From NCBI GenBank assembly GCA_038532435.1, contig JBCBAP010000040.1, positions 1 to 33,231 on the forward strand: a stretch of 33,231 nucleotides of DNA. The letters run 5' to 3'. Source of the DNA: JBCBAP01 sp038532435 (GTDB lineage: Bacteria; Pseudomonadota; Alphaproteobacteria; Rhodobacterales; Rhodobacteraceae). The notes under the pieces are model-generated. The model was given only the letters and a program-made list of their open reading frames with translations. It was not told the DNA's origin and searched no databases. The position numbers and the translations under genes are program-made. Within the stretch, counting starts at the first letter, position 1; each line of letters starts with the position of its first letter. This document shows positions 1-9,540 of this stretch, in pieces.

Positions 1-356
1 AGCTTCATCTGCTCGACTTCCTGGAAGCCGCCCTGGCCGATGGTCTTGTTCGCCGCCTGGGGCGTGACGAGCAGGAGGGGCGTGTGGTTCCAGTAGGCGG
101 TCTTCACCGCGGTGACGAAGTTGGTGATGCCCGGTCCGTTCTGGGCGATCATCATCGACATCTTGCCGGTTGCCCGGGTGTAGCCGTCGGCCATGAACCC
201 GCCGGAACCTTCGTGGGCGCAGTCCCAGAACGTGATGCCGGCCGTTCCGAACAGGTCGGAAATCGGCATCATCGCCGATCCGATGATCCCAAAGGCGTTT
301 TCGATGCCATGCCGCTGCAGGACTTTGACGAACGCTTCCTCGGTGGTCATTTTCAT
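1..356 (-). CDS. xsc: Sulfoacetaldehyde acetyltransferase, N-terminal part
   Basis: Xsc is a thiamine-diphosphate enzyme that converts sulfoacetaldehyde and phosphate to acetyl phosphate and sulfite, the desulfonation step of taurine and related sulfonate breakdown in the cytoplasm. About 118 N-terminal residues are visible; the rest lies beyond the left edge. The protein opens MKMTTEEAFVKVLQRHGIEN and contains FGIIGSAMMPISDLF, WDCAHEGSGGFMADGYTR (E49 is the expected ThDP-activating glutamate), AQNGPGITNFVTAVKTAYWN and TPQAANKTIGQGGFQEVEQ. These match Xsc rather than acetolactate synthase, the parent family. The start is fixed by AAGGAG at 366-371, nine bases upstream. It follows the histidine kinase gene on the same strand after a 159-bp gap with its own promoter-like elements, so it is probably transcribed separately. 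The family call is strong; the missing C-terminus cannot be checked. Confidence 0.93.
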   Translation of the reverse strand, partial: MKMTTEEAFVKVLQRHGIENAFGIIGSAMMPISDLFGTAGITFWDCAHEGSGGFMADGYTRATGKMSMMIAQNGPGITNFVTAVKTAYWNHTPLLLVTPQAANKTIGQGGFQEVEQMK

Positions 357-452
357 TGGATCAGGCTCCTTGGCAATGATCTGGCAGAGCGTTACGGCGC
401 GAGGGTGCCTCCGCAACTTCGGTGCTCTAAATTGGCGTCATACGGGGGGTGA

Positions 453-515
453 AGTATAGGGCCAGATGGATCAAGCTGTAACTCCAGTGAGACCAGAAGT
501 CTCGATAATGAGACC
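453..515 (-). promoter_or_regulatory. xsc: Candidate xsc control region: -10 element and TGAGACC direct repeat
   Basis: Reading toward xsc, TATACT (453-458 on the plus strand) is a good -10 hexamer; the -35 is weak (GTTACA, 18-bp spacing). Further upstream the plus strand carries TGAGACC at 488-494 and again at 509-515, exactly 21 bp apart (two helical turns), with an inverted GTCTC at 499-503 between them. This places two same-face repeats roughly 40-70 bp upstream of the inferred transcription start, where an activator that also needs a poor -35 would bind. It lies wholly between the kinase stop codon and xsc. The binding protein is unknown; the response regulator of the neighbouring operon is an inferred candidate. 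Confidence 0.4.
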
Positions 516-2735
516 TCATGTGGGAATCACGGGCTGATCTGGCTCTATATTGCTCAAATACGTGCGCAATCGCGTTTCGTCGACCGGTTTGCAGATCAGC
601 TCGATGTCTTCGCGCTTGCAGGCGGTCCTCAGATAGGGGGATCGGTTGGCGGTGAGAAGGCAGGCGGGCAGAGGGCCGTAGATATCCCGGATCGCGCGGA
701 TGACGTCGGTACCGAGCGCGCCGTTGTCGAGATGATAGTCCGCGAGGATCACGTCCGGGGCGATCTCGATCTCCTGCAAAAGGTCCCGGGCCTCCGCCTC
801 CGACGCGACCTCGAGCACGTTGACGCCCCAGTTTTCCAACACGATGGCGGTGGCGGCACGCACGTCTGCGTCGTTCTCCACCAGAAGGGCGATCAGGTTT
901 GCGCGGGGCACGGCCATGGCTGCCGGTGTCGCTCGGCTGACACCCTGCGCCGGGCCGATCTCGTCCACCGCGGGCACCACGACGAAAAAGCCCGTGCCCC
1001 TGCCGACCACTGACCAGAGGCTGAGCGGATGGCTCAGAAGCGCGCAGGCCCGCTCGACGATGGCAAGGCCGAGCCCCATCCCCTCGCTGGCGGAGGCAGT
1101 GGCGTCGAGGCGTTGGAATTCGCGGAATATCTTGGCCTGTGCCTCCTCGGGGATGCCGGGTCCCGTGTCCCACACCTCCAGCCGCAGCGTGTTGCCCTGT
1201 CGCCGGGCGCCGACCACTACGCGGCCCTTCTGCGTGTAGCGGATCGCGTTGGCGGTGAGGTTCTGGAGGATGCGCTTGAGGTAAGTCGCGTCGCTGCGCA
1301 CGATGGCGGAGCAGGGGATGACCGAAAGGTCGAGCCCCTTCTGCGCCGCCAGCGGGGCGAACTCGTCGCGGATCTGATCGAAGACCCGGGCCAGTGGAAC
1401 ATGGGCGATATCGACAGCGGACCGTCCGCTGTCGAGCTTTGAGATGTCGAGCAGCGCCTCGAGGATCCCCTCGACGCTGTGGAGTGCGCTGCGCGCCCGG
1501 TTGGCGATGTCCTGAATGTGAGGCTCCGCCCCGTCGAGGGAGGAGATGTAGAGCTTCGCGGCAGAGAGCGGCTGCAGCAGGTCGTGGCTCGCCGCCGCCA
1601 CGAAACGGGATTTCGAGGCGTTCGCCCGCTCCGCATCCTTCAGCGCCTCGGCAAGCTCGACGGTCCGGTCCAGAACGTTCTGCTCCAGCGACTCGTTGGC
1701 TTCGTAAAGCGCCTGGATCGCGTGCCGCTCCGCCGTCACATCCGTGAAGCTGATCACAAAGCCCCGGTCCGGCATCTCCTGCCCGAACACGTCGAGGACC
1801 AGCGTGCTGCCCCGGGTGACCTCGAACGACAGCGGCGGACGGCTCGTCTGGCGATAGACCCAGGCGGTCAGCCGGTCGGGCATGGTGGGGTCGGAGAACG
1901 TGATTCGCTCCTGCACCTTCGCAAACAGCTTGTCGAACCCCGTACCGAGCGCGAAGCGTCCGGCAGGGATTGACAGAAGCGTGCCGACCCGCTGGTTCCA
2001 GCCCACGAGCCGCAGATCCTTGTCGAAGATGCACACACCCTGATTGATGTGTTCGAGCGTGGCGCGGATGATCCGGGCCTGATCGTCCAGCATCCGCTCC
2101 CGTTCCTGCCGCTCCAGCCGGATCATGTCCGTCACGTCGGTCTGCAGGATGACGGTGCCCCCATCCTGGGTGCGGTGCTCGCTCACCTGGATCCAGCGGT
2201 CGAGGGTCAGGTGGACGTTGAAGATCACGTGGCTGTCCGTGTGCCGCCGCTTGCGCGACCGGGCCCAGCCCTCCGGCGTGTCCCCTTCGGGCAGGGCGAG
2301 GTACCGGCTGCGGCTCACAAGCTCCACATAGGCCTCGAAGGAGAGACCGGGCATCAGGCTCTGCCGGATGTCCGGCATGTGCATGCCGAAACGGCTGTTG
2401 CACATGACCAGCATTTCGTCCGCGTTGAAGAGCGCAAACCCCTCCTGCACGGTCTCGATGGCGTTGGACAGGTCGGATCGTGCGATCTCCGCCGCGCGGT
2501 TCGCCTCCGCCAGCTGGCCGTTCGATTCGTTGAGCAGGTCGAGCGCGCGTTCGAGCTCCCGCGTCCGGTCCCTGACCTGTTCCTCCAGCATCGCCGCGCG
2601 CTGGAACTGCTGGTATCCCGCACCGCTGTCGTTGGTCGCCTGTTCCACCCGCCGCATGAGTGCGGCGCTGATCTTGAGCAGCTTCTCGTTTTGCCGTGCG
2701 AGGCTGTCAGTCGGGTTGATCAACGTGTCTGTCAT
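516..2735 (-). CDS. PAS-containing hybrid histidine kinase (NahK/ErcS'-like)
   Basis: This 739-residue cytoplasmic sensor kinase has no obvious membrane segment. In order it shows an N-terminal coiled coil (about 45-90), two PAS-like domains (about 90-205 and 220-335, each starting with an E-x-x-x-x-G-[FV]-x-[LI]-F pattern), a second coiled coil (340-375), a HisKA domain with phosphoacceptor H384 in AAASHDLLQPLSAAKLY, a HATPase domain with N492/N496, DTGPGIP at 523-529 and GMGLGLAI at 552-559, and a C-terminal receiver with phosphoacceptor D666 (ILADYHLD) and K716 (ICKP). The start has GAGGA just upstream and lies inside the end of the FIST gene (29-bp overlap), implying translational coupling. 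This arrangement beside a FIST protein is that of NahK with NosP in Pseudomonas. The input signal and output partner are inferred, not shown. Confidence 0.88.
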   Translation of the reverse strand: MTDTLINPTDSLARQNEKLLKISAALMRRVEQATNDSGAGYQQFQRAAMLEEQVRDRTRELERALDLLNESNGQLAEANRAAEIARSDLSNAIETVQEGFALFNADEMLVMCNSRFGMHMPDIRQSLMPGLSFEAYVELVSRSRYLALPEGDTPEGWARSRKRRHTDSHVIFNVHLTLDRWIQVSEHRTQDGGTVILQTDVTDMIRLERQERERMLDDQARIIRATLEHINQGVCIFDKDLRLVGWNQRVGTLLSIPAGRFALGTGFDKLFAKVQERITFSDPTMPDRLTAWVYRQTSRPPLSFEVTRGSTLVLDVFGQEMPDRGFVISFTDVTAERHAIQALYEANESLEQNVLDRTVELAEALKDAERANASKSRFVAAASHDLLQPLSAAKLYISSLDGAEPHIQDIANRARSALHSVEGILEALLDISKLDSGRSAVDIAHVPLARVFDQIRDEFAPLAAQKGLDLSVIPCSAIVRSDATYLKRILQNLTANAIRYTQKGRVVVGARRQGNTLRLEVWDTGPGIPEEAQAKIFREFQRLDATASASEGMGLGLAIVERACALLSHPLSLWSVVGRGTGFFVVVPAVDEIGPAQGVSRATPAAMAVPRANLIALLVENDADVRAATAIVLENWGVNVLEVASEAEARDLLQEIEIAPDVILADYHLDNGALGTDVIRAIRDIYGPLPACLLTANRSPYLRTACKREDIELICKPVDETRLRTYLSNIEPDQPVIPT

Positions 2736-3906
2736 GCCGTTCCTCGAGATCCGGCGGGTAAATCGCGACCCCGGTGAGCGTCTGGTTCACGTGCATCCCG
2801 TTGAGCTGTTCGCCGTAGGTGTTGAAGCCGACCACGTTGTGCGCGGCGAGCGTGCGGGACAGGGCGGTGATCGCCTGGTTCTCCTGCGCTTCCATCCGCC
2901 TCAGGATGCAGTCGCAGGCGAGGATCACCTCGGGCGTTTCCCTCTCTGACAGGGCGGTCAGCTCCGTCTCGAGGTGGGAGTTGATGTTCTTCGCCTCCGC
3001 GAGCGTCAGCACGAGCCCTTCGTCGATGGCGGAGAAAAAGACCAGATCACCGTTCTCCGCCACCCGTTGAATGGCCCGCACGTGGTGCTGACCGCCGATG
3101 CGGACGACGAGCGGGTGTGCGGCGAACGTGAATGTGGTGAGCTGGTCCGGATCCTTGCCGAGGATGCGGGCATATTCCCGCGCTGCGGGCTCCGCGTTGA
3201 TCTCCCGCACCACGCGATTGCTCGGGTCCGCATCGGTGACGACCATCCGTTCCGTGCTCGGCTCCAGATGGTCGAGCTTGAACACCTTCACCGGGCAGTC
3301 GGTCCGCACGACTGTGAGCACTGCTGCGTCCCGGTAGACCGTCCCGTCGTGGATCAGGAACGTCTGCTCGAACCGGGTCCCGTCGCCGGCGGATCCGCCG
3401 AAGAGGGGCACGGGGCCGAGCCCGATGGAAAGCGCGTCGGTCAGGTCATCCTCCTTCATCGACAGCCCGTCGATGAGCAGGAAGGCAAATTCGTGGGTCC
3501 AGAGCGGCGCATCTGAAGCAAGCCTGCCGCGCGCCCTCAGCGCCCGATCCGTCAGTTCCTTCCGGTCGAGCGCGCCGATATCCTCGAAGAGCAGGGTTTC
3601 GGTGGAGAAATGACCCGCGGGCAACCCGATCGCGACGATCTCCTCTTCCGTGTAGCCCTGCGCGCCGATCTCGCCTGCGGTGGTGCACCCGATGACAGTC
3701 GCACGGTCAAACGCACTCGCGGCATCCGCAGCGAGCGCGTCGATATCCGCGGCAGGCGTGACGAAGAGGATCACGAGGTCAAGCGGTCCGCCGCCAAGCT
3801 GGGCTGCGAGATGTCGGACCGGATTCTTGACCTCGTGTGGCACCTGCGCCCTTCTGACCAGCGTCGCAAGCTGCGACGCCAGTTTTGGACCCTTTGGATG
3901 GCCCAT
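2707..3906 (-). CDS. FIST domain protein, NosP-like candidate nitric oxide sensor
   Basis: This is a 399-residue soluble protein with an N-terminal FIST domain (about 35-225) and a FIST_C domain (about 235-385). Recognisable stretches are VIGCTTAGEIGAQGY, LIDGLSMKEDDL, VPLFGGSAGDGTRF and, near the end, VGFNTYGEQLNGMHVNQTL. Members of this family that sit beside a hybrid kinase include NosP, a haem protein that binds nitric oxide and controls its kinase NahK. The gene is preceded by GGGAGA (3913-3918) and lies 47 bp after the response regulator gene; its end overlaps the kinase start by 29 bp, so the two products are probably made together and interact. Haem binding cannot be read from the sequence, because the axial ligand is not a fixed motif I can point to. 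Sensing of another small ligand, such as an amino acid, is the alternative. Confidence 0.85.
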   Translation of the reverse strand: MGHPKGPKLASQLATLVRRAQVPHEVKNPVRHLAAQLGGGPLDLVILFVTPAADIDALAADAASAFDRATVIGCTTAGEIGAQGYTEEEIVAIGLPAGHFSTETLLFEDIGALDRKELTDRALRARGRLASDAPLWTHEFAFLLIDGLSMKEDDLTDALSIGLGPVPLFGGSAGDGTRFEQTFLIHDGTVYRDAAVLTVVRTDCPVKVFKLDHLEPSTERMVVTDADPSNRVVREINAEPAAREYARILGKDPDQLTTFTFAAHPLVVRIGGQHHVRAIQRVAENGDLVFFSAIDEGLVLTLAEAKNINSHLETELTALSERETPEVILACDCILRRMEAQENQAITALSRTLAAHNVVGFNTYGEQLNGMHVNQTLTGVAIYPPDLEERHDRHVDQPD

Positions 3907-3953
3907 GGCGGTTCTCCCTGAACGTTCTTTTTGTGGACTATTTAAGCCGAACG

Positions 3954-4625
3954 TCAGCTTTGCAAGTAATTTGCAAAATTCGCCTTCTGGGCAATGAGAA
4001 CCGCCTGGGTGCGGCTTTGGACGCCGAGCTTGCGCATGATCGCGGTGACGTGCGCCTTCACGGTCGTTTCAGCGATGGAGAGTTCGTAGGCGATCTGTTT
4101 GTTGAGCCGCCCTTCGCAGATGAGGTTGAGGATGCGGGACTGCTGTTTGGTGAGCAGCGACAGGCGCTCGATCACCTCTTCCGCGGGGGTTGCGGCGTCG
4201 TCAGTGTCGCTGACATCGACATAGCCGTCGGGGACGAACGTCTCGCCCCGCTGAACCGTGTCGAGGGCCGCGCGGAACACTTCGCGCTGGCTGTGTTTCG
4301 GCACGAAACCGGCCGCGCCTGCCTTCACGGCCGAGCCGATGACCCGGTTGTCCGCCATGGAGGAGACGACGATCACCGGCACACCGTTCGCGGCGGTCTT
4401 GAGCCGGATGAGCCCGTCGAGCCCGTTCACGTCCGGAAGGTTGAGGTCGAGGACGATCACGTCTGGACGGGGAAGGCTGTCCACCTTTTCCAGCGCCTGC
4501 CCGAGGCAGTTCGCCGTCTCGATGCTTTCGATCCCGGCGATGGTGCGCAACGTCATGGTCAGGGCATCGCAAAACAGCGGGTGGTCATCAATGATCAACG
4601 CTGTGGAAAGCTCTGCATGCTCCAT
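3954..4625 (-). CDS. LuxR/NarL-family response regulator
   Basis: This is a two-component transcription factor. The receiver domain has the acidic pair D17-D18, phosphoacceptor D64 (IVLDLNLPDVNG) and K114 (FVPKHS), numbered from the ATG at 4637. The C-terminal helix-turn-helix (about 158-222) has LLTKQQSRILNLICEGRLNK, then IAYELSIAETTVKAHVTAIM and RKLGVQSRTQAV, the classic LuxR/NarL pattern. The in-frame ATG at 4637 would add four residues, but GAGGCG lies at the right distance from the ATG at 4625, which I prefer. It is the first gene of the regulator-FIST-kinase operon and the natural output of the kinase, although a hybrid kinase may also use a separate phosphotransfer protein. It resembles the AgmR/ErbR group that controls alcohol oxidation in pseudomonads. 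Its target genes are unknown; xsc next door is a candidate. Confidence 0.88.
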   Translation of the reverse strand: MEHAELSTALIIDDHPLFCDALTMTLRTIAGIESIETANCLGQALEKVDSLPRPDVIVLDLNLPDVNGLDGLIRLKTAANGVPVIVVSSMADNRVIGSAVKAGAAGFVPKHSQREVFRAALDTVQRGETFVPDGYVDVSDTDDAATPAEEVIERLSLLTKQQSRILNLICEGRLNKQIAYELSIAETTVKAHVTAIMRKLGVQSRTQAVLIAQKANFANYLQS

Positions 4626-4712
4626 GTGTCGCCTCATGCACTACCAATACCCAACGCTACTCCCGCGACCCATCGCCGTCACCTGCCAAAAGGTCTTAGC
4701 CGCAGCCCGACA

Positions 4713-4737
4713 AACCACTTTCCCCTTTTGAGTGGTT
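4713..4737. promoter_or_regulatory. Inverted repeat in the divergent regulator/nuclease intergenic region
   Basis: AACCACT (4713-4719) and AGTGGTT (4731-4737) form a perfect 7-bp inverted repeat with an 11-bp spacer, between the divergent response regulator and nuclease-like genes. An AT-rich stretch follows at 4741-4765, unusual for this GC-rich window. The position suits an operator for either gene. I could not find a convincing -35/-10 pair beside it. Confidence 0.3.
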
Positions 4738-4805
4738 GAGAATTCGCGAAATTTTGTAATTGTTTCAGGGCCGCGCGTGCGAGGCGGCAATAAAATAGGT
4801 GTGTT

Positions 4806-5708
4806 ATGCTCGATCCGTTGCAAGTCCTCTGGACGCCTGCGGGCGTCAATCTGCCCTCTCTCGGGGCGCGATCCCTCGTGGATGTCTCCGACGGGGATAC
4901 CCCCAACATCCGCATGCCGATCCGCATGCTGTCCATCGATACGCCGGAGGTCACGGCCCGTTCCGAACGGGGTGCGGCGAAGGTGGACGGGGAGTTCGAG
5001 GAGCTTGTCGGCTGGATCGAAGAGGGGATCGCCCCGGTGTCCCGCAGGTTTCGTGACTATATCCTGCCGAAGCTCAAGGACCGGTCTGCCGGGACCCTGC
5101 AATATGAACAGGGCAAGGCGGCGAGCGACTTTTACAAGGCAAAGGTGGATGAGCGGCTGCGCCGCCCGAACGGCCGGCGCCGGAACCTCTTTGTCCGCAC
5201 CGCGGATCAGCCCTTCGACGGCTACGGGCGGCTGCTTGCCTATGTCGCGCCCTCCTACAGCTCCCGGGAGCTGAAGGCACTCACCCGGCGGGAGCGTCCG
5301 ACCTTCAACCTCGACCTTGTAGAGAGCGGATGGGCGGCCCCGTTCATCATCTTCCCCAGCATCCCCGGAGAGCTCGACCTGCCGATCTTCGTCGAGACAG
5401 TGGCGGAGGCGGAAGCGGCGGGACGCGGGCAGTATGCCGATCCCTTGTCGATGCCAGGCTATGAGTACCGGATGTGCGAGAAGCTCCACGGCATCACGAA
5501 AAAGATCGCGAGCGGGGATGACCTGTCCTATCCGGACCGGATCGCGTGGCGGACCCGGTACTGCGCCGACATGCGCGACCGCACGCTGCACGGGCCGGAG
5601 GATTATTTCGACATTCCCCAGGCCTATCGCCTGTGGCTCTGGCCCGACGATGTGCAGCGGGCGATCGGCATGCTGAACCTGGTTCCGTCGGGCATGCTCA
5701 CGGACTGA
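4806..5708 (+). CDS. Staphylococcal nuclease-like (thermonuclease family) protein
   Basis: This 300-residue protein has an SNase-like OB-fold. The active-site set can be aligned by eye: D31 (SDGDT, calcium ligand), R40 and the run IRMLSIDTPEV containing D45, T46 and E48, and the second arginine R142 in FDGYGRLLAYV. A NLDLVESGWAAPFI segment matches the final strand and helix of the fold. Between E48 and R142 there are about 50 more residues than in the staphylococcal enzyme, and the C-terminal 100 residues (about 195-300) are an extension of unknown function. No signal peptide is evident, so a cytoplasmic protein is more likely than a secreted nuclease. All key residues are present, so nuclease activity is plausible but unproven. 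It stands alone, divergent from the response regulator. Confidence 0.78.
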   Translation: MLDPLQVLWTPAGVNLPSLGARSLVDVSDGDTPNIRMPIRMLSIDTPEVTARSERGAAKVDGEFEELVGWIEEGIAPVSRRFRDYILPKLKDRSAGTLQYEQGKAASDFYKAKVDERLRRPNGRRRNLFVRTADQPFDGYGRLLAYVAPSYSSRELKALTRRERPTFNLDLVESGWAAPFIIFPSIPGELDLPIFVETVAEAEAAGRGQYADPLSMPGYEYRMCEKLHGITKKIASGDDLSYPDRIAWRTRYCADMRDRTLHGPEDYFDIPQAYRLWLWPDDVQRAIGMLNLVPSGMLTD

Positions 5709-5772
5709 GGGCGGCGCCGCGGCGGGGGAAGGATCCCTCCGGTGCGACGTACTGTTGGAGGTCGGGGAGGCG

Positions 5773-6402
5773 TTACCCGAGCGCCGCGGAGGTATCCCGG
5801 GCCAGCGCTTCGATCCCTGCCCAGTCGCCCGCATCCACCAGCTTCTTCGGGGCGACCCAGGAGCCACCTACGGTCACGACCGTGGGTACGGCGAGGTAGT
5901 CCTTCGCGTTGTCGAGGCTGACACCACCGGTCGGGCAGAAATGGATGTTGGGAAGGGGTGCGGCCATCGCCTTGAGCATCGGCACGCCGCCGGCGGCGGA
6001 GGCTGGGAAGAATTTCAGCACCTCAAACCCCTGATCCGCGAGGTGCATCGCCTCGCTCGGTGTGTTCACACCCGGCAGGAAGGGCAGACCGCTTTCCCTG
6101 ACCGCGTCGATGAGGCGAGCGGGAGAGCCAGGGCTCACGCCGAACGCGCACCCTGCATCCACGCAGGCGGCAAGATCCGCGGGCGTCTGCACGGTCCCTG
6201 ACCCGACAATGGCCCCGGGCACATCGGCCTTGATCGCGCGGATCGCGTCCAGCGCCACGGGCGTGCGCAGGGTTACCTCGAGCACCTTGATCCCGCCCGC
6301 GACGAGCGCATGGGCGAGCGGCACCGCGTCATCGACCTCGTCGACCACGATCACCGGGATCATGGGCGCGCTGCGGCAAAGCTCGAGGGTCGAGAGGGTC
6401 AT
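5773..6402 (-). CDS. eda: KDPG aldolase (2-dehydro-3-deoxy-phosphogluconate aldolase)
   Basis: This enzyme performs the second step of the Entner-Doudoroff pathway, cleaving 2-keto-3-deoxy-6-phosphogluconate to pyruvate and glyceraldehyde 3-phosphate. Hallmarks are the catalytic glutamate in GGIKVLEVTLRTP, the phosphate-binding GSGTV stretch, and the Schiff-base lysine in GFEVLKFFPAS (K130 from this start). The reading frame also has an ATG at 6417 whose ATGA overlaps the edd stop, but AAGGA lies seven bases before the ATG at 6402, so I take that start (about 209 residues, the usual size). It is the second gene of the edd-eda operon. Confidence 0.95.
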   Translation of the reverse strand: MTLSTLELCRSAPMIPVIVVDEVDDAVPLAHALVAGGIKVLEVTLRTPVALDAIRAIKADVPGAIVGSGTVQTPADLAACVDAGCAFGVSPGSPARLIDAVRESGLPFLPGVNTPSEAMHLADQGFEVLKFFPASAAGGVPMLKAMAAPLPNIHFCPTGGVSLDNAKDYLAVPTVVTVGGSWVAPKKLVDAGDWAGIEALARDTSAALG

Positions 6403-6413
6403 GGTGTCGTCCT

Positions 6414-8237
<1,824 letters not shown>

Positions 8238-8308
8238 GTGGCCTCTCCCTGTGCCGGGGTGGGTCTGGGGGCGCCGAGCCCTCGCTCAAGGCGCCTTGGC
8301 TGCCCCCG

Positions 8309-8337
8309 CTTATAGGGGCGGGTCCGCGGTGTCTCAA
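8309..8337 (-). promoter_or_regulatory. edd: Sigma70-type promoter of edd-eda
   Basis: On the minus strand TTGAGA (-35, plus-strand 8332-8337) and TATAAG (-10, 8309-8314) are separated by exactly 17 bp. Transcription would start near 8302, giving a leader of about 65 bases before the edd ATG at 8237. It is the best promoter match in the window. Confidence 0.65.
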
Positions 8338-8381
8338 GCGGGTCGGCGGGGTTTTGCCGTGCAGGTGCGTATTTGATCCGC

Positions 8382-8395
8382 TTGATCGGGATCAA
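8382..8395 (+). promoter_or_regulatory. FNR/FnrL box upstream of the universal stress protein gene
   Basis: TTGATCGGGATCAA is a perfect match to the FNR consensus TTGAT-N4-ATCAA. A further TTTGATC half-site starts ten bases upstream. The centre (8388.5) is 96 bp before the usp ATG. A GATAGG -10-like hexamer at 8416-8421 would put the start near 8428-8430 and the box close to -41.5, the standard class II activating position. The divergent edd promoter would have the box at about -86. In Rhodobacterales the cognate factor is FnrL, active when oxygen is low; a Dnr/NnrR-type relative recognises a similar sequence. Confidence 0.75.
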
Positions 8396-8484
8396 GGTCG
8401 CATGCGTCCGCAACCGATAGGGTTCGGACGGGTCAGGTGGCGCAACTTCGTTGCGTCCGAGGCTCGGGAAGAAGGAGGCCGGCC

Positions 8485-9318
8485 ATGGAGTTCCGCACGA
8501 TTCTCACCCACGACGACGGCACGGACCGGAGCGATCAGCGGGTCGCGAGCGCTGTCCGGCTGGCGGAGGTGCACGATGCACATCTGACTATCATGCCTTT
8601 CGAGATCGAGATGATGGTGCCGACCTATGCCCATTCCGCCTCCCTCGTCGGGGTCTATGACACGCTTTACACCGAGACCGAGGCGCGGCTCGACGGGCGC
8701 GTCCGGGCGCTGACCAAGCGGCTCGAGCCTACGGGCGTGCCCTTCGACATTGTCCCGTGCTTCACCACTGTTGACCTGATCCCGGTCCGGTTCGCGCAAC
8801 TTGCCCGGGTCAGCGATCTCGCCGTGCATGGCGACCCCGCGGGGGAGGCCTACGAGGACACGCTCGAGCGGCTTATCGAGCGCTCGCTCTTCGGTGGGGA
8901 GACGGCGCAGCTCGTGCTGCCATGCGCCGCGGTTGAAACGGTCGGCGCCTCCGTCCTGATCGCCTGGAACGGGCGGATGGAGACGATCCGCGCGGTGCGT
9001 CAGGCGATGCCGTTCCTGCGCAGGGCGCGGGGGATCGAGATTGCGATGATCGACCCCCAGGACGGCGACACGGAGGTGCTGCCGGGCCGGGACCTGGCCA
9101 CCTACCTTTCCCGTCACGATCTGTCGGTCACCGTGGAGACGCTCGCCTCCGGCGGGCAACGGGTGGCGGAGACGTTGCGCGACAGGGCGGGGGAGGTGGG
9201 CGCCGACCTGATCGTCATGGGCGCCTACGGCCATTCAAGACTGCGCGAATACATCATCGGCGGGGCCACGCGGGACATGCTGCGGACCCTGACGGTGCCG
9301 GTGCTGATGGCTCACTGA
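8485..9318 (+). CDS. Universal stress protein, tandem-domain UspA family
   Basis: This 277-residue cytoplasmic protein has a degenerate N-terminal Usp half (about 1-140) and a clear C-terminal half (about 145-277). The latter ends with the ATP-binding pattern MGAYGHSRLREYIIGGATRDML and VPVLMAH, with the G-x2-G-x9-G-[ST]-like glycine spacing. The upstream in-frame ATG at 8437 is unlikely; AAGGAGG sits seven bases before the ATG at 8485. Low-oxygen induction is inferred from the FNR box at 8382-8395. Usp genes are established members of FNR/FnrL and Dnr regulons in several proteobacteria and help survival when respiration stops. The substrate or partner is unknown. Confidence 0.88.
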   Translation: MEFRTILTHDDGTDRSDQRVASAVRLAEVHDAHLTIMPFEIEMMVPTYAHSASLVGVYDTLYTETEARLDGRVRALTKRLEPTGVPFDIVPCFTTVDLIPVRFAQLARVSDLAVHGDPAGEAYEDTLERLIERSLFGGETAQLVLPCAAVETVGASVLIAWNGRMETIRAVRQAMPFLRRARGIEIAMIDPQDGDTEVLPGRDLATYLSRHDLSVTVETLASGGQRVAETLRDRAGEVGADLIVMGAYGHSRLREYIIGGATRDMLRTLTVPVLMAH

Positions 9319-9370
9319 CCGGTCGGGTGTCGGTCATGCCCTCCGGCACCATCCGCTTCCATCACACCGG

Positions 9371-9406
9371 CGGGCCGTGCGCGTTCTGTCCAGCGCGCAC
9401 GGCCCG
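9371..9406. terminator. 13-bp GC-rich hairpin downstream of the usp gene
   Basis: CGGGCCGTGCGCG (9371-9383) and CGCGCACGGCCCG (9394-9406) pair perfectly across a 10-base loop, about 50 bases after the usp stop codon. There is no T-run, so it is a poor intrinsic terminator on paper but could stabilise the mRNA end or assist Rho. A second 7-bp hairpin, GCGCACC/GGTGCGC, follows at 9440-9456. Confidence 0.45.
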
Positions 9407-9540
9407 TGCCGATCCCACCCGCAGCCGCTGTCGAAATGGGCGCACCGGCGGTGCGCAATCCGCTTGAGCCCTGCGGGCGATTGGTGCTCCTTGCGGGCGG
9501 TCTGCCCGGGACCATGATGCATTGCCTTTGGCGGCGGCGG

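Noticed and set aside
427..2403. 658-codon open frame on the minus strand
   Set aside because: It lies inside the histidine kinase gene in another frame on the same strand; the composition is arginine- and proline-rich with no domain, whereas the 739-residue frame has complete kinase motifs.
4641..5867. 408-codon minus-strand frame opposite the nuclease-like gene
   Set aside because: A GC-rich antisense shadow. The plus-strand frame has a coherent SNase fold with active-site residues; this frame has no recognisable domain.
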